64,000 bases of DNA. Origin: Mucilaginibacter hurinus. GTDB lineage: Bacteria; Bacteroidota; Bacteroidia; Sphingobacteriales; Sphingobacteriaceae. Where the stretch lies: assembly GCF_003324525.1 (NCBI RefSeq), contig NZ_QGDC01000010.1:1-64000 (forward strand), read 5' to 3'. Below the pieces are notes generated by a model. The model searched no databases. It had not been told where the DNA came from and saw only the letters and a list, made by a program, of their open reading frames with translations. The translations under genes and the position numbers were made by a program. Each line of letters starts with the position of its first letter. Within the stretch, counting starts at the first letter, position 1. Below, piece by piece: positions 43,307-51,335 of this stretch.

Positions 43307-43353
43307 TGACATCGCACTTGACAATTTTTCCATCACAAAATGTCAACGTGTCA
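43307..43353. promoter_or_regulatory. TGACA/TGTCA inverted half-sites upstream of groES
   Basis: Half-sites TGACA at 43307 and 43319 and TGTCA at 43341 and 43349 form an inverted cluster about 80-125 bases upstream of the predicted groES start site. That is the usual distance for enhancer binding by a sigma-54 activator. Confidence 0.45.
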
Positions 43354-43360
43354 GTGCACT

Positions 43361-43400
43361 AAAAACAAAAGGGGCTTCAGGATATTCCCAAAGCCCCTTT
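43361..43400 (-). terminator. rho-independent terminator after secG
   Basis: The AAAGGGGCTT / AAGCCCCTTT stem is followed on the minus strand by a T-rich tail, 21 bases after the secG stop. The A-rich left flank gives good form on the minus strand. Confidence 0.85.
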
Positions 43401-43420
43401 GTATATCTAAAAAATTGTTG

Positions 43421-43762
43421 TTATTTTTTTGTAGTATCAGCAGGCTTTTGCATGCCTGGTAATGTTGCAGGTGCAGTAACCGGACGACTTGGTTTTGAAG
43501 CCTCTTCTACTGCAGCATTATTAGTTTGTGTGGTTCCGCCGGTTTTGATTACCACGTTAATTGCCAGCGAAAGCACCATCAGCGTAATGGCCAGCACCCA
43601 GGTGCCTTTCTCTAAAAAGTCACCGGTTTTTTGCACACCCATCAACTGCGATGAACTTGAAAAATTTGACGCCAAGCCACCACCTTTTGGGTTTTGTATC
43701 AGCACGATTAGCCCTAACAGTACACAAACTAAAACGGCTATTACTATTAATACGATATCCAT
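43421..43762 (-). CDS. secG: preprotein translocase subunit SecG
   Basis: SecG is a small membrane subunit of the SecYEG channel. The 113 residues show two helices with the conserved loop between: IVLIQNPKGGGLASNFSSS (about 21-39). An extended Thr/Pro-rich C-terminal tail is usual in Bacteroidota SecG. It is the last gene of the sigma-54 activator-lptE-TPR-secG row, 14 bases after the TPR gene. Confidence 0.95.
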   Translation of the reverse strand: MDIVLIVIAVLVCVLLGLIVLIQNPKGGGLASNFSSSSQLMGVQKTGDFLEKGTWVLAITLMVLSLAINVVIKTGGTTQTNNAAVEEASKPSRPVTAPATLPGMQKPADTTKK

Positions 43763-43776
43763 TATTTATATCAACT

Positions 43777-45465
43777 TTATTTCTTTTCTAAATTTTTTAT
43801 ACGGTCGGCAAAGTAACGGCTTTTTTCCGGGAATTTCAACATCAATTTTTTGTAAATCGCTATTGCTTTGGGATAAAGCATTTGCTCCGCGTAAATATTG
43901 GCTAACGTTTCGGTAACCAGGTCATTCTGGTCTTCTGAGCTTTTCTTCGCTTTATTTTCATTGTCGAGCCGCTCAGTATTGGTAGGTCTTATCTGCGGCT
44001 CTTCTTTTATAAACCGCTCTATAATCTCATCACCCTTATGCTTTACTTTGCTATCTCCATTACCGGCAGTGCTTTTGTCAAGTTGATCAACAGATGTGAT
44101 GTGAAAGATATTTTCATAATACTGTTGCTGTAAAGCGTCGGTCACGGCAACCTGCCCGGCCGATGCCTGCGGTTGTACAGCTGCATACGGACGGTAAACC
44201 CCTGCATGTTCTTTACGGGTTTTATCAAGCCACCATAAAAAGCTGTAAGGCATCTTTTCATCGTGGTAACGTGATACGTTTGATTCTTCATCCGCACTAA
44301 CTGCATCAGAGGCTGTCTGCGTGCTTGCTTCCGGCGCTGGTGTAACCACGTCTTGCACAGGTTCAGCCCCGGTAACGGCATCCTCTACTTCAACCTTACC
44401 AAAAGCACGGTCAAACATGAAGTAATCGGTAGCTGCGATATTGCCGACTATAAGCTTATCTGCTTCGTCCTCCAATTTAAAATTATGGTCAGCATGCGTA
44501 TCTTCTGTTCCGGCTACAAGATGGTCTGCCTCTTGTTCGCTGAAAGGCTCTGAAAAAGTAAAAACCACCTCGTCATCAGTGGGTTGCTTTACTGTTTCAA
44601 TATTGATATCATCAATGCTTACTATCTCGTCGTAAACTTCATCTTCAATATAGTCAGCCTCCGCGTCGTCAGCATTTTCTTCAGATACCGGGCTAACGCT
44701 TTCCGGTTGCGCAGGTTCTTCATCCGGCCTATCGGCACCAATTTCAATCGTAACACTGTTATCAACCGCTACGTCTGTTGTCTGCTCTGATAAAGCCGCG
44801 TCACTGTGCTCTACCTCCGTAAGGCTTGTATCAACATCATTTGCCGGGGCCGATAAATCTTCAGTTATTTCAGGGGTTGGCTGTGTGCCGTAATCGGCTA
44901 CAGACTGTGATGTAACTACTTCTTTCGGTTCGTCATCCTGGATATCTTGCTCATGGTTGTCAGCGGCAATGGCAGGTACATCAGCTATTTCCTGATCTCT
45001 ATTGTAATCAGCTAGTTGCGGTTCAACATTCTCTATCCCGGCTACTACCTCGCCCTCCAGTTCAACAGTTGCGGCAGGCGATGAGTCGCCGGTTTGCTGC
45101 GACACTAAGTCATTTATATACGGCAGTTGAACAGGAGTTATAATTTCAGACTGCGTATTTGCGGGGGCCGGGCGAATAAAACCGGCCGCAGCAGATTGAT
45201 AAAAAACTTGTCCGGGTTCAACAACGGGAAGCCCTTCCGGATGTTTCAGCACTTTATAAAGCAGTGCGGGATCAAAGTAAGCCGCTGCTTGCTGGAGTGT
45301 TAACGAACCGTTGGCATGTGCCAGTAAAGCCTGCAATATTCCACTTTGCGGAAAATTTTTAACGAGCTGTTGGAGGTCATTCATATACTCCTGACCCGGA
45401 TTGGCCGGATTGGCTATCAAATTATACAGAAATTGGCTTTGCCTTTTGTTTGTGTATTGATCCAC
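43777..45465 (-). CDS. TPR-end acidic protein of the lptE-secG row
   Basis: This is a 562-residue protein found next to LptE and SecG in many Bacteroidota. Its N-terminal part (1-95) is helical, the middle (about 100-420) is very acidic and low in complexity (Glu, Asp, Val, Thr), probably disordered, and the C-terminus holds a TPR-like repeat (about 515-545; ETLANIYAEQMLYPKAIAIY). The start is GTG (45465). No enzyme motif is seen. The role may be scaffolding; function is unproven. Confidence 0.78.
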   Translation of the reverse strand: MDQYTNKRQSQFLYNLIANPANPGQEYMNDLQQLVKNFPQSGILQALLAHANGSLTLQQAAAYFDPALLYKVLKHPEGLPVVEPGQVFYQSAAAGFIRPAPANTQSEIITPVQLPYINDLVSQQTGDSSPAATVELEGEVVAGIENVEPQLADYNRDQEIADVPAIAADNHEQDIQDDEPKEVVTSQSVADYGTQPTPEITEDLSAPANDVDTSLTEVEHSDAALSEQTTDVAVDNSVTIEIGADRPDEEPAQPESVSPVSEENADDAEADYIEDEVYDEIVSIDDINIETVKQPTDDEVVFTFSEPFSEQEADHLVAGTEDTHADHNFKLEDEADKLIVGNIAATDYFMFDRAFGKVEVEDAVTGAEPVQDVVTPAPEASTQTASDAVSADEESNVSRYHDEKMPYSFLWWLDKTRKEHAGVYRPYAAVQPQASAGQVAVTDALQQQYYENIFHITSVDQLDKSTAGNGDSKVKHKGDEIIERFIKEEPQIRPTNTERLDNENKAKKSSEDQNDLVTETLANIYAEQMLYPKAIAIYKKLMLKFPEKSRYFADRIKNLEKK

Positions 45466-45486
45466 GAGGCTGAAACTACGAATTTG

Positions 45487-46005
45487 TTACCAATTAGCAA
45501 AAGCTTTGTTAAAAACGTCTTCGGTAAGCTGCCTTACTATATTCCTGATGAGTTCATTCTCCACCCTGGAAATGTCTCCCTGAAAATCCTGGTACTTTGT
45601 AAACTGCTGCTCAAAATTGAACTTCTTATCAAACTCGTTGGTGTATTTTACATTTACGGTAATACTTAAGCGCGAAGCATTTGCCAGGGGTGGCCGTGTC
45701 GGATCAGTAGCCTCAATAGATGCCGGAGTTATGGTATAGTTTACAATGGCGCCAGACATGGTGGCGTTAGCTGCCGGGTCGCGCGTGATGGTTAACTTTG
45801 ATTGCGAACGTATACGCTCTTTGAGCGCCTCAGTAAATGTTTGACTTAACGTGGGCACCACCAGCGGCGCGTTATTTTCAAAAAATTCAATATTTATTGA
45901 TTTCAGTTCAGGCGGAATGGATGCACCGTTGAGCGTAACACTGCACGATTGCAAAGTGAGCATCAATGCAATTATCGCTGTAAAAAAACCAAGTATCCTT
46001 CTCAT
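45487..46005 (-). CDS. lptE: LptE family lipoprotein
   Basis: LptE is the outer-membrane lipoprotein that plugs the LptD barrel and helps deliver LPS. The 172 residues have a lipobox (LTLQSC, Cys21) and the Bacteroidota LptE fold with the SINIEFFENNAPLVVPTLSQTF block. It is downstream of the sigma-54 activator by 6 bases, so it shares that transcript. No LptD gene lies in the window. Confidence 0.92.
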   Translation of the reverse strand: MRRILGFFTAIIALMLTLQSCSVTLNGASIPPELKSINIEFFENNAPLVVPTLSQTFTEALKERIRSQSKLTITRDPAANATMSGAIVNYTITPASIEATDPTRPPLANASRLSITVNVKYTNEFDKKFNFEQQFTKYQDFQGDISRVENELIRNIVRQLTEDVFNKAFANW

Positions 46006-46011
46006 TTACCT

Positions 46012-47268
46012 TTATAAGTTTAACTCTTTAATTTTTCTGTACAATGTCCGTTCAGATATTCCCAACTCGTTGGCGGCTAATTTACGCTTTCCCTTGTGCT
46101 TCTTCAGGGCTTTGCGTATCAGGTCTGATTCCTTTTCAATAAGCGACAATGACTCCTCCACCTCCTCGGCTTCATGGGTAATATGATAGTTGTCGTTGTT
46201 ATGATTTATATTACTATTAACACTGCTGTTATTAACGGGTTGCTGCAATGTAAATTGCGCATCGGCACTGCCCGGCAGCTCGATATCACGGTATAGCTGG
46301 TTAATTACCTGCGATTGATCACCGTAACCGGTTGCTACGCCGCCGTGTTCGATAATGTTGGCAACCAATTTTTTTAATTCTACCATATCCCGCTTCATAT
46401 CAAACAGCACTTTATACAGTATGTCACGTTCCGAGAAGTCGTCTTTAGGCTGGCTTTCCAGTCGCATGGGCAAATTTCTGCTGCCTGCCTCATGGGGTAT
46501 ATAAGTAAGCAGGGTTTGGGCCGTGATGGTCCGGTCGCGCTCAAGCACAGCTAACTGTTCAGCCATGTTTTTTAACTGGCGCACATTGCCCGGCCAACTG
46601 TAATTTACTAACACCTCTTTTGCTCCTTCATCAAGGTGGATAGGCGGAGTCCGGTATTTATCTGTAAAATCTGAAGTGAACTTGCGGAAAAGCAGGTAAA
46701 TATCTTCCTTCCGGTCACGAAGCGGTGGAATGCGCAGCGGCACCGTATTTAACCGGTAGTACAAATCCTCCCTGAACTTACCAGCCTTAACTGCATCGTA
46801 TACATCCACATTGGTAGCCGCTATAACGCGTACGTTGGTTTTTTCAACCTTTGAGGCGCCCACCCGTATAAATTGCCCTGATTCCAATACGCGCAGCAAT
46901 CGGGCCTGCGTGCCTAAAGGCATCTCAGCTATTTCATCTAAAAATATAGTTCCGCCGTTAACCGTTTCAAAATATCCTTTGCGCTCGCCCACCGCGCCGG
47001 TGTAGGCTCCCTTTTCGTGCCCGAATAGTTCCGAATCTATGGTACCTTCAGGTATCGCCCCACAGTTAACTGCAATAAACGGCCCGTGTTTACGCGGGCT
47101 CATTTGGTGAATGATATGCGAAAAAACTTCCTTACCGCTCCCACTTTCACCAGTTATTAAAACTGAAATGTCAGTAGGTGCTACCTGGTTAGCTATGTTT
47201 ATAGCCCGGTTTAAAAGCGGCGAATTGCCGATTATACCAAAGCGTTGTTTTATGTCTTGTATTTCCAT
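46012..47268 (-). CDS. sigma-54-dependent transcriptional activator (no receiver domain)
   Basis: This is an AAA+ activator of RNA polymerase-sigma54, about 418 residues from ATG 47268. The central domain starts near residue 15 and has Walker A GESGSGKE, the sigma-54-contacting loop GAYTGAVGERKGYFE (GAFTGA motif with Y for F), Walker B GGTIFLDEIAEMP, and the arginine-finger region. The C-terminal Fis-type helix-turn-helix is KRKLAANELGISERTLYRKIKEL. There is no response-regulator or GAF domain at the N-terminus, so its control must come from elsewhere. It leads the lptE-TPR-secG operon. Confidence 0.96.
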   Translation of the reverse strand: MEIQDIKQRFGIIGNSPLLNRAINIANQVAPTDISVLITGESGSGKEVFSHIIHQMSPRKHGPFIAVNCGAIPEGTIDSELFGHEKGAYTGAVGERKGYFETVNGGTIFLDEIAEMPLGTQARLLRVLESGQFIRVGASKVEKTNVRVIAATNVDVYDAVKAGKFREDLYYRLNTVPLRIPPLRDRKEDIYLLFRKFTSDFTDKYRTPPIHLDEGAKEVLVNYSWPGNVRQLKNMAEQLAVLERDRTITAQTLLTYIPHEAGSRNLPMRLESQPKDDFSERDILYKVLFDMKRDMVELKKLVANIIEHGGVATGYGDQSQVINQLYRDIELPGSADAQFTLQQPVNNSSVNSNINHNNDNYHITHEAEEVEESLSLIEKESDLIRKALKKHKGKRKLAANELGISERTLYRKIKELNL

Positions 47269-47269
47269 A

Positions 47270-47302
47270 AGCAGAATCAAGAGTCAGGAATCAAGAATTA
47301 AG
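47270..47302 (+). repeat. imperfect repeat flanking the four-helix-bundle gene (right of its 3' end)
   Basis: An A/G-rich stretch of AGAATCAAG and AGTCAGGAATCAAG type sits between the sigma-54 activator start and the four-helix-bundle gene. A similar motif in the opposite direction lies upstream of that gene (47695-47722). Confidence 0.5.
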
Positions 47303-47692
47303 ATTCTGAGTCCGGATTTCGTTGTTTAAAATATACTCCCTGAACGCAAAAATCATTTTCTGAACTTCAGCCAATAACTCAAGGCATTCTTCTAATTTTT
47401 TTGACGAGCCGTAACACCTGCGCTTACATATTAGCAACTGAGTGTCTAATTCAAATGATGATGTTAAAGCAGTAGTAAGGAATTCTCCAAAATGCAAACT
47501 GGTTCTTTTACCGGAACCTTCGGCAATATTTGACGGAACTGAGCATACACTCCTGTTTATTTGGCTAATAAGATTATAACGTTCTTCAATGGGCAAATCA
47601 TCTGTATAAGCATAAATCAAATCAACTAAATCCATTGATTTTTGCCATATTCTAAGATTTTTAAAATTGTGCCTAAGCATACGTTCCAATCT
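47291..47692 (-). CDS. four-helix-bundle protein (23S rRNA intervening-sequence type)
   Basis: This is a small helical protein of the family found within 23S rRNA intervening sequences and also scattered in Bacteroidota chromosomes. From ATG 47692 it has about 133 residues: NFKNLRIWQKSMDLVDLIY at the start, QINRSVCSVPSNIAEGSGK in the middle (the family signature), and FELDTQLLICKRR. The frame reaches a TTG at 47728 within the flanking repeat. It interrupts the miaB to sigma-54 activator interval. It is a small pentameric bundle; function unknown. Confidence 0.9.
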   Translation of the reverse strand, partial: RLERMLRHNFKNLRIWQKSMDLVDLIYAYTDDLPIEERYNLISQINRSVCSVPSNIAEGSGKRTSLHFGEFLTTALTSSFELDTQLLICKRRCYGSSKKLEECLELLAEVQKMIFAFREYILNNEIRTQNLNS

Positions 47693-47694
47693 TA

Positions 47695-47722
47695 CTTCCT
47701 TACTCTCAATTCCTGATTCTCC
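47695..47722 (-). repeat. imperfect repeat upstream of the four-helix-bundle gene
   Basis: On the minus strand GAGAATCAGGAATTGAGAGT precedes the gene; it resembles, in inverted orientation, the AGAGTCAGGAATCAAGAATT motif after the gene's stop. The pair gives the unit imperfect terminal inverted repeats. Confidence 0.5.
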
Positions 47723-47724
47723 AA

Positions 47725-49260
47725 TCAAATGATTCGGCCAATCAATGTAGCTGTAGTAGTGCGCTCAACCATTACATAGGCGTATTGGCCGGGCTTATAC
47801 TCCGGGTGTACCGGGAATACCACCATGGCATTTTGGTCGTTACGGCCGCAATAGTCGTCGGCTGATTTTTTTGAGTAGCCTTCAATCAGTACTTTTTGCA
47901 CCTTACCTAATTGCTGCTGCAAACGATAATACGAGTATTGTTGCTGCTTAGCCACTATTTCTTTTAACCGGCGGCTTTTAACGGCTTCGGGCACATCGTC
48001 GGCGTAACGTTTGGCAGCTAGCGTACCCGGCCTTTCTGAGTAGGTAAACATATACGCAAAATCGTATTTTACATAATCCATCATGCTTAATGAATCGGCA
48101 TGTTCTTCTTCGGTTTCGGTGCAAAAACCGGCAATAATATCTGTTGATATCGCACATCCGGGTATAATGCGACGGATTGCGTCAATACGGTCTATATACC
48201 ATTCACGGCTATAGGTACGGTTCATCAATTCAAGCACACGGCTATTTCCTGATTGTACAGGCAAGTGTATGTAATTACAAATATTTTCATATTTAGCTAT
48301 GGTGTACAGCACCTCATCAGTGATATCCTTAGGATGCGAAGTAGAAAACCTCACCCGCAAGTCAGGATGAATAAGCGCTACCATTTCAAGCAGGTTGGCA
48401 AAGTTGGTCACATTCTCCTTTTCGTGTGTGAATAAAAGCGAACCCTCTGCTATTGATTCTCCGGCTTCCGCACGCCCAATACCGTTTAAGTATTGCTCCT
48501 GTAACTCTTCGTTACTTACATCAGCCTTCCCGGGCTTTGCCGGGCCGGCGCTCCATTTATACGAGTCGACATTTTGGCCAAGTAAAGTAACTTCGCGGTA
48601 ACCCTGGTTAAACAAAGCACTGCATTCAGCAACGATTGATTGCGGATCGCGACTGCGTTCGCGGCCGCGGGTAAACGGCACTACGCAAAACGAGCACATA
48701 TTGTCGCAGCCACGCATAATGGATACAAACGCGTTTATGCCATTGCTGTTTAACCGCACAGGATTAATGTCGGCATAAGTTTCTTCGCGTGACAGCAACA
48801 CATTTACCGCCTTTTGTCCACTGTCAACCTGGTCTATCAGGTTAGGTAAATCGCGGTAAGCATCAGGTCCTACAACTACATCAACAAGTTTTTCTTCCTC
48901 TAAAAACTTCGATTTTAATCGTTCGGCCATACAACCTAATACACCCACCACCATTCCCGGATTTTTCACCTTCGCAATGGTAAATTCTTTTAAACGGTTA
49001 CGCACACGCTGCTCGGCATTCTCACGTATTGAGCAGGTATTAATAAACACTACATCAGCAATGGTATGGTCTTTAGTGGTTTCAAAACCGTGCTCAGCTA
49101 AAATTGAAGCAACTATTTCACTGTCAGAAAAATTCATGGCACAACCGTAACTTTCAATGTATAGCTTGCGGCCATTATTTTTCCCGGCGGGCTCAAGTAC
49201 TAAAGCCTCTCCCTGCCTGCTCTCATCATGCGTTTTGTCCGGAACAACCAAATCAATCAT
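47725..49260 (-). CDS. miaB: tRNA-2-methylthio-N6-dimethylallyladenosine synthase
   Basis: This is a radical-SAM methylthiotransferase that modifies i6A37 to ms2i6A37 in tRNAs reading UNN codons. The 511 residues have the three N-terminal [4Fe-4S] cysteines ([21 protein letters not shown]), the radical-SAM CxxxCxxC motif (CDNMCSFC), and a C-terminal TRAM domain. A low-complexity insert of about 50 residues (about 233-285; [17 protein letters not shown] and following) separates NVDSYKW from the [12 protein letters not shown] core. Only the sigma-54 activator and its operon follow, with the four-helix-bundle gene between. Confidence 0.97.
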   Translation of the reverse strand: MIDLVVPDKTHDESRQGEALVLEPAGKNNGRKLYIESYGCAMNFSDSEIVASILAEHGFETTKDHTIADVVFINTCSIRENAEQRVRNRLKEFTIAKVKNPGMVVGVLGCMAERLKSKFLEEEKLVDVVVGPDAYRDLPNLIDQVDSGQKAVNVLLSREETYADINPVRLNSNGINAFVSIMRGCDNMCSFCVVPFTRGRERSRDPQSIVAECSALFNQGYREVTLLGQNVDSYKWSAGPAKPGKADVSNEELQEQYLNGIGRAEAGESIAEGSLLFTHEKENVTNFANLLEMVALIHPDLRVRFSTSHPKDITDEVLYTIAKYENICNYIHLPVQSGNSRVLELMNRTYSREWYIDRIDAIRRIIPGCAISTDIIAGFCTETEEEHADSLSMMDYVKYDFAYMFTYSERPGTLAAKRYADDVPEAVKSRRLKEIVAKQQQYSYYRLQQQLGKVQKVLIEGYSKKSADDYCGRNDQNAMVVFPVHPEYKPGQYAYVMVERTTTATLIGRII

Positions 49261-49380
49261 TTAAAAAAAATTAATGCCTGCAAAAATACATAATCTTTTA
49301 CATTTTAAATGACAGTTTGTCATACAATTAACAAAATAGACATTCCGTTGTTATACCTCTGAGAGACAAACAAATATTAC

Positions 49381-51333
49381 ATGGTAAACGCTGATTCCCC
49401 TAATAAACCCGCAAAAAAATGGCCTTATATTTTACTCGCTATTTTACTCGTGCTGGGTGGTTCAGGGTATTATCTGTATAATAAATATATCGCCGACGAA
49501 GGCTGGAAACCTCTTTTACAAGCTCAACTAAAAGAGCTGGTTCTTGAATCGACCGACAGCTTGTACCGGATAGAATATTCGGACTTTGATGTGGATATTA
49601 CATCGGGTGATGCTACCCTGAGTGATTTTAAGTTGATACCCGATACCCTGGTATACAATAAAATGGTGGCGTTGAAAAAAGCGCCTGATAACCTTTTTAC
49701 CTTAAGTGTAAAAAAACTCGGCCTTAAAAACCTGGAAGCTAAAAAGGCTTACCAGGACAAAATATTAAATGCAGACCTTGTATTTATAGAAGCTCCCGAG
49801 CTTACCATTGTAAATAAGCGCTACGCCTATAATGACACGGTTAAAGTTGGCAAGCCTAAAACACCTTATGAAATTATTAAAAAGACGTTTAAAAAACTAC
49901 GGGTTGATTCCGTCGCTTTAAATAATATCAGCCTTACCTATATTAATAAAAACGGATCGTCTATACGTAAATCGTCTTTAAAAGACCTCCATATCAGCGT
50001 ATCAGATATTTTTGTTGATTCACTATCGGCACAGGATAGCAGCCGTTTTTATTATACCAAGGGCATTGAGGTTACCGTAAATAACTACGAGATAAATACT
50101 CCTGACAACCTGTATGAAGCCAGAGTAAAAAAGATCTTTTTTTCCACGGTCAACCGCCAAATAAAACTTGATAACATTTCGTTTTTACCACGTTACAACA
50201 AAAGCGAGTTTTATAAAAAGCGCGGCACGCCAGGCGATATCTTCAGTTTAAAATTTAAGGATATTGACATAAAAGACATTAACCTGCAGTTATTCCTGCG
50301 CGAACAAAAACTGTATGCCGGTGCCATCGATTTGAATAAGGCAGATGTAGAGATATACAATAACAATGCTTATAAAGGCGTAAAGACCAACAAGATAGGT
50401 AAAGACCCGCACCAGGCATTACAAAAATTAGCGCTTGACATGAAGCTAACGCGCCTTAACATCAAAAATACGGATATCATCTATAAGGAAGCTGACGCGA
50501 AAACCGGTTTCACCGGGGTAACTAGTTTTAAGCATACTAATGGCTACATCCTAAACATGACCAATGATGCGCCTGCCAAAAAGCTTAATAAATTTATGAC
50601 CGCCCATATCAATACTCGTTTTATGGACGCCGCTAATCTTAATGTCAACTTTAAATTTGACCTTACATCAAAAACAGGCGCGTTTAATTACAACGGTACG
50701 CTGGGAAAGTTTGACGGCCGTGTACTGGATAAGCTTGTTAAGCCCCTCGCGCTGGTACATGTAGAATCGGCGGATGTAAAAAAGCTGCTATTTAATGTAA
50801 ACGCCAGTAACTATCAGGGCAAAGGCCAACTTCAGTTTTACTACAATAATCTCAAAATACATCTGCTAAAAAAAGAAGAAGGCAAAAAACAGTTGCAAAA
50901 GCAGGGCTTTGTGTCAACATTAGCCAATACCTTTTTTATCGACCATGACAATCCTGATAAAAAAGGAAATTTTCGCCCGGGGCCGATAAACCTGGCGCGC
51001 GATCCAAAAACTTCATTCTTCAGTTTTTTATATAAGGCTTTGCTTGATGGCCTGAAGCCCAGCGTTGGTTTTGATGAAAAGACGGAAAATGAAGTTACAA
51101 AAACGGTGGAAGACGTAAGTAACATTATTAAAAAAATAGAGAACATTAAGCTTTTTAAGAAAGCTACACCTGAAGAAAAAGCTGCAAAAGAGAAAGCCAA
51201 GGCATTAAAAAAAGCTAAAAAGGAAGCGCAAGAGGCAGCAGAGAAAAAGGCAAAAGAGGAAAAAGAGGCACTTGAACAAAAACAAAAAGAGGCCGAAAAG
51301 ACACGGGAGAATAGCGAAACAGAGGGGAACTAA
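49381..51333 (+). CDS. AsmA-like envelope protein, copy 1
   Basis: This is a 650-residue inner-membrane-anchored protein (one helix, about 15-33) with a long repetitive beta-rich region of AsmA/DUF748 character (DSLYRIEYSDFDVDITSG, later LNVNFKFDLTSKTGAFNYNG). A C-terminal charged coiled coil (KKAKKEAQEAAEKKAKEEKE; about 600-650) is unusual. AsmA-like proteins are linked to lipid or envelope transport between membranes (family knowledge). A paralogue follows two bases later. Confidence 0.8.
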   Translation: MVNADSPNKPAKKWPYILLAILLVLGGSGYYLYNKYIADEGWKPLLQAQLKELVLESTDSLYRIEYSDFDVDITSGDATLSDFKLIPDTLVYNKMVALKKAPDNLFTLSVKKLGLKNLEAKKAYQDKILNADLVFIEAPELTIVNKRYAYNDTVKVGKPKTPYEIIKKTFKKLRVDSVALNNISLTYINKNGSSIRKSSLKDLHISVSDIFVDSLSAQDSSRFYYTKGIEVTVNNYEINTPDNLYEARVKKIFFSTVNRQIKLDNISFLPRYNKSEFYKKRGTPGDIFSLKFKDIDIKDINLQLFLREQKLYAGAIDLNKADVEIYNNNAYKGVKTNKIGKDPHQALQKLALDMKLTRLNIKNTDIIYKEADAKTGFTGVTSFKHTNGYILNMTNDAPAKKLNKFMTAHINTRFMDAANLNVNFKFDLTSKTGAFNYNGTLGKFDGRVLDKLVKPLALVHVESADVKKLLFNVNASNYQGKGQLQFYYNNLKIHLLKKEEGKKQLQKQGFVSTLANTFFIDHDNPDKKGNFRPGPINLARDPKTSFFSFLYKALLDGLKPSVGFDEKTENEVTKTVEDVSNIIKKIENIKLFKKATPEEKAAKEKAKALKKAKKEAQEAAEKKAKEEKEALEQKQKEAEKTRENSETEGN

Positions 51334-51335
51334 TT

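Noticed and set aside
43196..43420. CIRCE/HrcA control of groES
   Set aside because: No TTAGCACTC-N9-GAGTGCTAA element is present upstream.
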